The position numbers and the translations under genes were made by a program. A DNA stretch of 5,392 nt from Candidatus Kariarchaeota archaeon (GTDB lineage Archaea > Asgardarchaeota > Heimdallarchaeia > Heimdallarchaeales > Kariarchaeaceae): contig JAEOUB010000391.1 of the NCBI GenBank assembly GCA_016839545.1, positions 1 through 5,392 on the forward strand, written 5' to 3'. The notes beneath the pieces were generated by a model. The model did not search any database. It was not told the origin of the DNA and saw nothing but the letters and a program-made list of their open reading frames with translations. Shown here piece by piece: positions 1 to 5,392 of this stretch. Positions within the stretch are counted from its first letter, which is position 1. Each line of letters opens with the position of its first letter.

Positions 1-899
1 ACGGCCATTACAGTATACATCCTGGCTTCAGCCTCATTCCAGACTAGAGACCTTTCCGAATAGAAGACCTCATCATCAACTTCATGTTCCTTTCTTGGAA
101 GACAATGGAGAAAAACCCATTCATCAGCTGCATGCTCTAGCATTTTATGGGTGACCTGGTAACCTGCAAACGCCTTCACACGTGCTTGATACTCTTCATC
201 CTGTCCCATTGAGATCCAAGTATCAGTAACAATCACATGAGCTCCCTTAACTGCTTCCAACGGGTCTGACGTAAGTACAAATTCTGTTCCATTTTCCTCT
301 GCATCTTTTCTCGCAATTGTTGTAACATCTTCTAAAGGTGTATAACCATTTGGAGTGGCAATTCTAAGGTTCATTCCCATTTTTCCGGCAGCCACCATGA
401 TACTGTGAAGGACGTTGTTTCCATCTCCAACCCACGCCAGTGTCAATCCGTCGAGGGACCCGAAATGTTCACGAATTGTCATGAAATCTGCCAATATCTG
501 GAGAGGATGATATTTATCTGATAATAAGTTGATAACGGGAACTGATCCTTCTGCGGCAAGTTCTTCAATTGTATCATGACCGAATACTCTAGCCATGATC
601 AGATCGTTAAATCTGCTAAGAACCTTTGCTGTGTCCTTCAGAGACTCATTTTTTCCGAGTTGAATGTCATCCATACCAAGGAAAAGAGCATGTCCACCCA
701 AGTATGCAATCCCAGTTTCGGTTGAGACTCTCGTACGAGTTGATCTCTTTTGGAAGATCATTGATGCAGAGTATCCATCCATGGGTGTGTATTTTTCCTT
801 GCTTGCCATTTTCTCTTTTAACTCATCAGAGAGATCCAGTAATTGGGTAATTTCCTCAGCTGAATAATCAGCGAGTGTTAGCAGGCTTTTTCCTTTCAT
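1..899 (-). CDS. argF: Ornithine carbamoyltransferase, C-terminus cut by window edge
   Basis: Transfers the carbamoyl group from carbamoyl phosphate to ornithine, giving citrulline and phosphate, a cytoplasmic step of arginine synthesis (the enzyme can also run in arginine breakdown). The 299 complete codons show the family signatures in order: carbamoyl-phosphate loop STRTR (residues 53-57), HPLQ (131-134), GDGNN at the start of the ornithine-binding domain (158-162), the DxxxSMG ornithine loop (226-232) and the catalytic-cysteine motif HCLP (265-268, Cys266). The frame is still open at base 1. Judged against known OTCs, only about 10-25 residues are missing. Start: the ATG at 899-897 gives MKGKSLLTL, which matches the usual N-terminus of the mature enzyme; an in-frame stop lies at 911-909. 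There is no Shine-Dalgarno site, and a TATA-like box lies about 27 nt upstream. From memory, HCLPRK, TDTWISMG and EVDDEVFYS resemble animal mitochondrial OTC more than typical archaeal OTCs (HCLPAHRG type). No arginine genes are visible next to it. Confidence 0.96.
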   Translation of the reverse strand, partial: MKGKSLLTLADYSAEEITQLLDLSDELKEKMASKEKYTPMDGYSASMIFQKRSTRTRVSTETGIAYLGGHALFLGMDDIQLGKNESLKDTAKVLSRFNDLIMARVFGHDTIEELAAEGSVPVINLLSDKYHPLQILADFMTIREHFGSLDGLTLAWVGDGNNVLHSIMVAAGKMGMNLRIATPNGYTPLEDVTTIARKDAEENGTEFVLTSDPLEAVKGAHVIVTDTWISMGQDEEYQARVKAFAGYQVTHKMLEHAADEWVFLHCLPRKEHEVDDEVFYSERSLVWNEAEARMYTVMA

Positions 900-922
900 T
901 AATATCAATTATGATAATCCGA

Positions 923-930
923 GTTTAAAT
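923..930 (-). promoter_or_regulatory. TATA-like box of the ornithine carbamoyltransferase gene
   Basis: Read on the minus strand, ATTTAAAC is centred about 27 nt before the A of the ATG at 899. Archaeal TATA boxes usually sit about 25-27 nt before the transcription start, so the mRNA would begin at or within a base or two of the start codon. The lack of any GGAGG-like site before this ATG fits a leaderless message. The TFB-recognition sequence upstream is not clear. This is inferred from position and composition only. Confidence 0.5.
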
Positions 931-1253
931 CTATTGGAGGATGACAGGTCTGCTAGGTGGAATACTCCGTATCATCAAGAACTGCTACTTGTTATGTTAA
1001 TTATTACTATTTTTCTTTGAAGAGAGAACTAGAATAACAGACAGGTCGAAGTCCATTTTCTGCAACCTCAAGGAAAGAGAGTCCATAGAACATTCCTGAT
1101 GAGATGAATTCATTTGTACTCACGGTTCAATTGTTAGAAATCCTGTATGTTAATCAGATGTCTGAACTGTATCTTAGAATTTAAAAGGAAAAGGGAGGAA
1201 CGAACCATAGTTAGAATACCCTACTGTAGATGTCCCAAGTAATTGGTATAATC

Positions 1254-1261
1254 GATAAATA
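1254..1261 (+). promoter_or_regulatory. Candidate TATA-like box for the thermosome gene
   Basis: GATAAATA is centred about 25 nt before the ATG at 1283, and a second AT-rich match, TATAAT, lies just upstream at 1247-1252. Either would put the transcription start inside or just after the Shine-Dalgarno site at 1270-1274, which fits poorly with a functional ribosome site. A further candidate, TTTAAAA, at about 1180-1186 would give a leader of roughly 75 nt that keeps the site. The sequence does not decide among the three. No clear heat-shock operator was recognised. Confidence 0.35.
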
Positions 1262-1269
1262 GGGTAAAT

Positions 1270-1274
1270 GGAGG
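1270..1274 (+). promoter_or_regulatory. Shine-Dalgarno site that sets the thermosome start
   Basis: GGAGG lies 8 nt before the ATG at 1283. It overlaps an in-frame upstream ATG at 1268, which itself has no ribosome site at a workable distance. This argues that translation starts at 1283, giving MSLSGQPVIIL, and not at 1268. The result also agrees with the short N-terminus ahead of the GQPV motif that is usual in thermosome subunits. Confidence 0.75.
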
Positions 1275-1282
1275 CAATATAT

Positions 1283-2953
1283 ATGTCGTTATCTGGTCAA
1301 CCCGTAATAATTTTGAGAGAAAATTCTGAAAGAACAAAAGGTCGTGAGGCACAGAGAAACAATATCACGGCTTCTAGTGCTATTGCTGAGGCAGTACGAT
1401 CAACCTTAGGTCCAAGAGGAATGGACAAGATGCTAGTTGACAGCCTTGGTGATGTTGTTATAACTAATGATGGTGCTACAATCCTGGAAGAGCTGGATGT
1501 TGAACATCCTGCTGCCAAACTTGTTATCCAGGTTGCAAAATCACAGGATAAAGCAGTAGGAGACGGAACCACAACCGCTGTTGTGATTGCTGGAGAACTC
1601 CTCAAACGTGGTGATGAACTGATTGAGAAAAAGGTTCATGGGACACGAATTGTTGCCGGTTACAAGCTTGCAGCGAGGAAAGCGAATGAATTGCTCGAGG
1701 AAATTGCAATCGAAGTTGGTCCCGAAGACAGAGAGATGCTGATCAAGATCGCAAATACAGCTCTGAATTCCAAGGCTGTGCACACTGCAAAAAATACGAT
1801 TGCTGAACTTGCAGTTGATGCAGTTATGGCTATTGCCGAGGAAGGTGAGAATGGATGGTCTGCCAATCTTGACAATATTAAGATCATTCAAAAGAGTGGT
1901 AAATCTCTCAGTAACAGTCACCTGATTGCTGGAGTTATTATTGACAAAGATGTTCTCCATTCTGGAATGCCCAAGACGGTTGAGAATGCCAAAATTGCAC
2001 TTGTCAATGCCAACATCGAGGTAGAAAAAACTGAATTTGACGCTGAGATAAGGATCTCAAACGCTGATGACATTCAGGCTTTTCTTGATCAAGAGGAAAA
2101 TATGATCCGTGAAATGGTTGAGAAAATCAAAGTTTCAGGTGCTAACGTTGTGATCTGTCAGAAAGGCATTGATGACATGGCACAACATTTCATGGCAAAA
2201 GAAGGCATCATGGCTGTACGAAGAGTAAAGAAATCGGATATAGAGAAAATTGCTATGGCTACAGGTGGTAGAATAGTAAGTTCACTTTCCGAACTCGATG
2301 CTGATTATCTTGGTGAGGCTGGTAAAGTATACGAGAAAAAACTCGGTGAAGATACCTACATATATGTCTCAGAAGCCCCCAATCCAAAATCTGTCACAGT
2401 GATTCTGAGAGGTGCCTCAAAGTACGTAACTGATGAGGCAGAGAGAGCTTTTACAGATGCAATATCTGTAGTCAGAAATGTTATTGAAGACGGTCAAATG
2501 ATCCCCGGTGGTGGATATCCCGAAATCTTTCTGAGTAAGAAACTTCACGAATTTGCAGACACACTTACTGGAAAAGAAGTACTTGCTGTGAGAGCCTTTG
2601 CAGAAGCACTTGAGGTTATTCCCACAACTCTTGCTGAAAACGCTGGACTTGATCCTCTGGACATTGTTGCAGAGCTGAAAGCAGCAAAGAAGAAGAATAT
2701 TGGCCTTGACCTTTCACAGCACAATATTGGTGTTCTCGGAAAACCTGGTGATATGGTATCCCTTGGTATCTTAGAGCCTATTCGAGTTAAGAGACAAGCT
2801 CTCAAATCTGCATCTGAGGCAGCAGAACTGATCCTCAGAATCGATGACGTCATTGCTGTAAAAGGCGGTGGAGATGATATGGGTGGGATGCCTCCTGGCG
2901 GTATGCCTGGTGGAATGCCTCCTGGTATGGGCGGAATGCCCGGAATGATGTAA
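1283..2953 (+). CDS. ths: Thermosome (group II chaperonin) subunit
   Basis: ATP-driven cytosolic folding chaperone that assembles as a double ring with a built-in lid, related to eukaryotic CCT. The 556 residues (numbered from the ATG at 1283) are the normal family length. The N-terminal equatorial domain has GPRGMDKML (43-51), NDGATILEE (62-70) and the nucleotide-binding GDGTTT (93-98). Intermediate and apical segments follow, with HSGMPK (226-231), QKGIDDMAQHF (293-303) and ATGGRIVS (326-333). The returning equatorial part has the catalytic Asp392 in DAISVVRN, a GGG turn (409-411) and RIDDVIAV at 519-526. The tail from about 527 is rich in Gly, Met and Pro (GGMP-type repeats). The usual GGGA is GGGY here. 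An in-frame ATG at 1268 would add five residues but lacks a ribosome site. The gene ends in tandem stops TAA TAA, 10 bp from the stop of the convergent downstream gene. It stands alone; whether the genome has other subunits cannot be seen. Confidence 0.98.
   Translation: MSLSGQPVIILRENSERTKGREAQRNNITASSAIAEAVRSTLGPRGMDKMLVDSLGDVVITNDGATILEELDVEHPAAKLVIQVAKSQDKAVGDGTTTAVVIAGELLKRGDELIEKKVHGTRIVAGYKLAARKANELLEEIAIEVGPEDREMLIKIANTALNSKAVHTAKNTIAELAVDAVMAIAEEGENGWSANLDNIKIIQKSGKSLSNSHLIAGVIIDKDVLHSGMPKTVENAKIALVNANIEVEKTEFDAEIRISNADDIQAFLDQEENMIREMVEKIKVSGANVVICQKGIDDMAQHFMAKEGIMAVRRVKKSDIEKIAMATGGRIVSSLSELDADYLGEAGKVYEKKLGEDTYIYVSEAPNPKSVTVILRGASKYVTDEAERAFTDAISVVRNVIEDGQMIPGGGYPEIFLSKKLHEFADTLTGKEVLAVRAFAEALEVIPTTLAENAGLDPLDIVAELKAAKKKNIGLDLSQHNIGVLGKPGDMVSLGILEPIRVKRQALKSASEAAELILRIDDVIAVKGGGDDMGGMPPGGMPGGMPPGMGGMPGMM
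2884..2950 (+). repeat. Repeated Gly-Gly-Met-Pro codons in the chaperonin tail
   Basis: The last part of the thermosome gene is an imperfect tandem array of GGN GGN ATG CCN units (for example GGTGGAATGCCT), encoding a Met/Gly/Pro-rich flexible tail of about 24 residues. Many archaeal thermosomes, and GroEL, end in similar Gly-Met tails that project into the ring cavity. The repeated DNA could expand or contract by slippage. Its biological importance here is inferred from the family. Confidence 0.7.
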
Positions 2954-2963
2954 TAACGTCTAT

Positions 2964-4094
2964 TCACTCATCGTCTGAAACTTCATCATCAATTTCATCG
3001 TTTGAAACTTTCTTTGATTTCTCAGGAATCTCTATATCATCTTCAGGATAGTTGAATTCTTTTGGCGCATAACTGTATGCTGCTGCAAAGAGTGCAAAGA
3101 AAACTAGTCCTGAAATAACTACAACAATTGTCTGTATCCATGCAGTCAACGTCGTGTAGTCCCGTAGATACGAAATAATGATATTTATTACTGAAAATGC
3201 CAGAACCATGATGATCCCAGATCCAACTCCACCTTCTGCAGGCATATCACGAACACGACGCAAGATAAGCTCGATAAATCCAAGTGTTGCTGCAATATAG
3301 TTGATAACATTGATAAAAGGAGGAATACCCAATTCAACCTGACTAGAGAGGAATATCGTGGTCAAGATGGCAAATAGAAATAGCTTGAATACAAGAACGA
3401 AATCGTATGGGATATTTTCACCTGTCCCATACCTATGTCTGCCTTCAAATAGAAATAGTAGAAAATTACCAATTGCAATTGCAATGGCCATAGAGAGACC
3501 TATACCAAATAAAACGGGAATTGCATTACTCCAGGTAGCAAAAATAATGCTAAATAACTCGACATAGTTCGAATAGAATGCAAAAGCAATGAGCCCCGGT
3601 ATCAGTGAAATTATGAGCGCCGGAATTATCCATGCAAGCTTGAAAATTCTGCCGATCACCAGCTTTCTCATGACGAGACGAGTAGCCCAGAAGATGCCAA
3701 AGATGGTGATGATAGGGCTGAAAAAGGGAAAAATTAGGAATATCAGGGTAAATGCGGCATTCAGACCATAAAACAGTTTCTGGTCAACCCTTACCCTACC
3801 CAGTGCTCGGCCCATCAGATCATATGAGTCGGCAATACGAGTTGCTCTCATCAATGAGAAAACAACCCAAGGTAAGGAAAAGAAAACTGGAATGCCAAAA
3901 TTAATTTCGAACTGAACTAACCAATCGGGAAGAATTGTGGAAAAGAACCCTGATTCAGTAAGTGAAGTGAAAAACGAAACTAAATTGTCTCGCCAACGAA
4001 TGGAGAAGAAAAAGAAGTAAATCGGAATTAGAATTAACTGGATCAGTACCAGCAACCGATTAATCATCATACCACTGGTCTTCGAGGTACTCAT
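2964..4094 (-). CDS. Unrecognised polytopic membrane protein with acidic C-terminal tail
   Basis: I do not recognise the family. The 376-residue protein (from the ATG at 4094) has about 9-10 hydrophobic segments, at roughly residues 11-31, 66-82, 108-125, 126-142, 151-174, 181-214 (probably two), 231-250, 258-278, 293-311 and 321-342. The loops carry clusters of Arg and Lys (RALGRVRVDQK, LRRVRDM), and the last 25 or so residues form a soluble, strongly acidic tail rich in Asp, Glu and Ser. There is no signal peptide, transporter signature or nucleotide-binding motif that I can name, so a channel, transporter or membrane scaffold role would be guesswork. Start: a TTG at 4103 is in frame, but the ATG at 4094 lies about 26 nt after a TATA-like box and is preferred. 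The gene is divergent from the two-segment membrane protein at 4237 and converges on the thermosome gene. Confidence 0.85.
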   Translation of the reverse strand: MSTSKTSGMMINRLLVLIQLILIPIYFFFFSIRWRDNLVSFFTSLTESGFFSTILPDWLVQFEINFGIPVFFSLPWVVFSLMRATRIADSYDLMGRALGRVRVDQKLFYGLNAAFTLIFLIFPFFSPIITIFGIFWATRLVMRKLVIGRIFKLAWIIPALIISLIPGLIAFAFYSNYVELFSIIFATWSNAIPVLFGIGLSMAIAIAIGNFLLFLFEGRHRYGTGENIPYDFVLVFKLFLFAILTTIFLSSQVELGIPPFINVINYIAATLGFIELILRRVRDMPAEGGVGSGIIMVLAFSVINIIISYLRDYTTLTAWIQTIVVVISGLVFFALFAAAYSYAPKEFNYPEDDIEIPEKSKKVSNDEIDDEVSDDE

Positions 4095-4116
4095 TACAGG
4101 CAAATAGCCTATGAAG

Positions 4117-4124
4117 TTAATAAA
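4117..4124 (-). promoter_or_regulatory. TATA-like box of the polytopic membrane protein gene
   Basis: TTTATTAA on the minus strand is centred about 26 nt before the ATG at 4094. This places the predicted transcription start at the start codon. It supports the ATG over the in-frame TTG at 4103, because the TTG would fall upstream of the predicted message. No Shine-Dalgarno site is present. Inferred from sequence match and spacing. Confidence 0.55.
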
Positions 4125-4208
4125 TGCTTAACAATTGTAAATAGGAGACTGTGCCGACATCCAAACAAAAAGGGTCAGATGAACCTTGATTGTCGCTAAT
4201 CTTAGTTC

Positions 4209-4216
4209 TTTTTACA
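4209..4216 (+). promoter_or_regulatory. TATA-like box of the two-segment membrane protein gene
   Basis: TTTTTACA is centred about 25 nt before the ATG at 4237, which again predicts transcription starting at the start codon. There is no GGAGG-like sequence before the ATG. The match to an ideal box is weaker than for the two minus-strand genes. Confidence 0.4.
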
Positions 4217-4236
4217 GAGAATGAGAATAGTACCGT

Positions 4237-4902
4237 ATGGGAGAATTGACTGTAGATCAACAGCTGATTCTAGAGGCTAGGAAGGATGCAAGACAAACGA
4301 GATTGTACGGGATTGGATTCATTATTCTAGCTGCAGTTTCCCAATTACTTCATTTTGTTAAATTGCCAGTCCAAGGTTTTCCTTTCATGGTTATCATCGC
4401 GGGTATCATCTTTCTTGGAGCTGGGATATTGTTCATTATGGGGAGCTACACTGTTCCAACAAATAGATCTGAGTTCGTTGGCAGACTCCAAAAAATTATG
4501 TTGACCTTGGATCCTGAGAGAAGATTATGGGCAGCACAGAGATTGATTGGATATGCAAAATCTGCAAATTTCACGAAAAATGATATTCTCAGAATGACCC
4601 AATATACAGTTGCAATCATCCAAGACCCACCGGTGGCTGATATCTATAAAGAGTACATAGCTGGAGACCATCTGATACTACTCAGAGAGATGGCGGTGAA
4701 TATCAAGATGGACAGAAATACAAGAAGAGAGTTTCAGAAAATCATTCGTCCTCTAAATAAAGTCAAAGGGTTGAGTGACGAAGCATACGAGCTGCTGGCT
4801 GATGCCCTTGCCTTTCACCCAGATAAACTTGCAGTACAGGCATTCTCAGACCTCAAAAAGATCAATGAAGAAGATGAACAAAACGAAGATGAGAATAAGT
4901 GA
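4237..4902 (+). CDS. Unrecognised protein with two membrane segments and a helical soluble domain
   Basis: I do not recognise the family. The 221-residue protein begins with a charged helix (RKDARQTR at 15-22), followed by two membrane segments at about 24-41 and 48-69, separated by a short loop containing Pro. By the positive-inside rule, both the N-terminus and the long C-terminal part should be cytoplasmic. Residues 77-208 look mostly alpha-helical, with a repeating pattern of hydrophobic and charged residues that loosely recalls HEAT- or ARM-like helical repeats. That is only an impression; no motif confirms it. The last 13 or so residues are acidic (Glu, Asp, Asn). There are no Cys residues and no obvious catalytic motif. 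The ATG at 4237 follows a TATA-like box at leaderless spacing. The gene is divergent from another unrecognised membrane protein and lies upstream of ATP synthase subunit K, with 142 bp between. Confidence 0.85.
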   Translation: MGELTVDQQLILEARKDARQTRLYGIGFIILAAVSQLLHFVKLPVQGFPFMVIIAGIIFLGAGILFIMGSYTVPTNRSEFVGRLQKIMLTLDPERRLWAAQRLIGYAKSANFTKNDILRMTQYTVAIIQDPPVADIYKEYIAGDHLILLREMAVNIKMDRNTRREFQKIIRPLNKVKGLSDEAYELLADALAFHPDKLAVQAFSDLKKINEEDEQNEDENK

Positions 4903-4980
4903 AAAGTAAGAATTCAAGAGTAACAAGTGATATGTTTTCAGTTCTAGTTGTGCTTAGTCCTTCGGTTCGGAAACTGATTA

Positions 4981-4994
4981 TTTTTATTGTATAA
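4981..4994 (+). promoter_or_regulatory. Promoter-like AT-rich sequence before ATP synthase subunit K
   Basis: TTTTTATT (4981-4988) and an overlapping alternative, TGTATAA (about 4988-4994), could each act as an archaeal TATA box. The predicted transcription start would be near 5010-5020, leaving a leader of about 25-35 nt that keeps the Shine-Dalgarno site. The T-run could also help terminate the upstream gene. Inferred from composition and spacing. Confidence 0.45.
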
Positions 4995-5033
4995 GTATAG
5001 GGTGTGAATATTCAGGTATCAGAAACAATATCT

Positions 5034-5038
5034 GGAGG
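5034..5038 (+). promoter_or_regulatory. Shine-Dalgarno site of ATP synthase subunit K
   Basis: GGAGG, continued by a further G, lies 6 nt before the ATG at 5045. This is close to ideal spacing and suggests strong translation, as expected for a ring subunit needed in many copies per complex. Confidence 0.8.
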
Positions 5039-5044
5039 GTTATT

Positions 5045-5383
5045 ATGAAACTCAGAAACAAACTTGCTTTGACTACATCAATGGCAATCTTGATTGCTTT
5101 GACCTTTCTGAACATGACTGCTAAGGCTCTTGGACTTTCCGAAGGTTTGAGCCTCAGTCAAGGTGTTACCGCCGAAGCCGGAAAATTCATCGGTGCTGGA
5201 CTTGCTGTAGGACTGGCAGGTTTGGGTTCATCCATAGGAATGGGTAACGCTTCCGCTGCAGCAATTGGTGCCATCTCCGAGAACGAAGAGCTCTTCGGTA
5301 CCGCACTGATTTTCGTTGTGCTTATCGAAGCTGTTGCTATTTACGGTCTTCTCGTTGCACTTCTGCTCATCTTCGCAGTATAA
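5045..5383 (+). CDS. atpK: A/V-type ATP synthase subunit K (membrane rotor ring, proteolipid c)
   Basis: Forms the membrane rotor ring that carries H+ or Na+ and couples ion flow to ATP synthesis or hydrolysis. The 112 residues comprise an N-terminal basic and hydrophobic stretch (1-30) that looks like a signal peptide or extra membrane segment, then the c-subunit hairpin. Helix one is at about 47-70, with the Gly-rich GLGSSIGMGNAS; a polar loop, AISENEE, follows; helix two is at about 86-111, with the ion-binding carboxylate Glu95 in LIEAVAIYG. There is one hairpin, not the duplicated or triplicated form found in some archaea and in eukaryotic V-ATPase. I see no Gln or Thr just ahead of Glu95 of the kind often found in Na+-binding rings, so H+ is slightly favoured; this is weak. 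The gene has its own promoter-like sequence and a strong ribosome site, so it may begin an ATP synthase operon that continues past the window. Confidence 0.95.
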   Translation: MKLRNKLALTTSMAILIALTFLNMTAKALGLSEGLSLSQGVTAEAGKFIGAGLAVGLAGLGSSIGMGNASAAAIGAISENEELFGTALIFVVLIEAVAIYGLLVALLLIFAV

Positions 5384-5392
5384 GGTAAAACA

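Larger units (their letters stand above)
900..1282. other. Long intergenic region between divergent argF and thermosome genes
   Basis: About 380 bases without a convincing gene. It holds the argF promoter at its left end and thermosome promoter signals at its right end. The middle contains a perfect 10-bp palindrome, ATGAATTCAT (1104-1113), and two short direct repeats: AGTCCAT at 1050-1056 and 1080-1086, and GACAGGTC at 943-950 and 1040-1047. Repeats this short are expected by chance in a region of this length. I see no tRNA fold, no strong hairpin and no coding frame with a family signature. The region is long for an archaeal intergenic space, so an unrecognised small RNA or a regulated chaperonin promoter is possible. 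Confidence 0.6.
4095..4236. promoter_or_regulatory. Divergent intergenic promoter region
   Basis: This 142-bp spacer serves two divergent membrane-protein genes, with one TATA-like box near each end. Just upstream of the minus-strand box lies a perfect 8-bp palindrome, ACAATTGT (4131-4138), which could be a regulator site but is short enough to be chance. No small gene is visible in the spacer. Confidence 0.4.

Noticed and set aside
626..867. Two overlapping plus-strand open frames of 67-74 codons
   Set aside because: They lie wholly antisense to the well-supported ornithine carbamoyltransferase gene and have no family-like sequence.
941..1000. Nineteen-codon open frame beginning MTGLLGG, with GGAGG directly touching the ATG
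   Set aside because: There is no spacer between the GGAGG and the ATG, the frame is very short, and no peptide family was recognised. It is probably chance.
943..1086. Short direct repeats GACAGGTC and AGTCCAT
   Set aside because: Seven- or eight-base repeats are expected by chance in a region of this length, and they do not form a regular array such as a CRISPR.
1122..1140. GGTTCAATT resembling a tRNA T-loop
   Set aside because: The flanking bases do not pair to form a T stem, and no acceptor or anticodon arm is present.
1096..1166. Possible box C/D guide RNA (TGATGA near 1099, CTGA near 1162)
   Set aside because: The first box is preceded by C, not a purine, and no clear internal D' and C' boxes or flanking stem were found.
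1297..2967. Several minus-strand open frames of 75-140 codons
   Set aside because: They are antisense to the thermosome gene. Their Ser/Ile/Pro-rich composition is what the reverse of that gene would give.
3358..3771. Two plus-strand open frames of 60-69 codons
   Set aside because: They lie inside the minus-strand polytopic membrane protein gene, with no ribosome site or promoter of their own.
4957..4975. CTTCGGTTCGG as a possible terminator hairpin
   Set aside because: It is a direct TTCGG repeat and not an inverted one; no convincing stem could be paired.

Overview
The window looks like an ordinary chromosomal stretch from an archaeon. Three features point that way: a group II chaperonin (thermosome) subunit with a Met/Gly/Pro-rich tail, a single-hairpin A/V-type ATP synthase K (c-ring) subunit, and TATA-like boxes about 25-28 nt in front of several start codons. 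GC content is about 40% (judged by eye). The lineage cannot be fixed from the sequence alone. An Asgard-type archaeon (for example Thorarchaeota) is a reasonable guess, but it is only a guess.

Layout. 1-899 (minus): ornithine carbamoyltransferase, cut at its C-terminus by the window edge. 900-1282: a long intergenic region with promoter signals and no convincing gene. 1283-2953 (plus): thermosome subunit. 2964-4094 (minus): an unrecognised polytopic membrane protein that converges on the thermosome gene with only 10 bp between stop codons. 4095-4236: a short divergent promoter region. 4237-4902 (plus): an unrecognised protein with two membrane segments and a helical soluble domain. 5045-5383 (plus): ATP synthase subunit K, with its own promoter-like sequence and a strong Shine-Dalgarno site. 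The last 9 bases hold nothing that can be called.

The genes do not form one operon. Orientations alternate, and each gene appears to have its own promoter. Two styles of translation start can be seen. The carbamoyltransferase and the two membrane-protein genes have a TATA-like box placed so that transcription would begin at or within a few bases of the ATG, with no Shine-Dalgarno site (probable leaderless mRNAs). The thermosome and AtpK genes have GGAGG sites 6-8 nt before the ATG. I see no CRISPR array, tRNA, rRNA, insertion sequence, toxin-antitoxin pair or defence cassette. The most notable points are the strikingly eukaryote-like sequence of the ornithine carbamoyltransferase and the divergent pair of unrecognised membrane proteins. 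I do not see strong evidence for a new multi-gene system.
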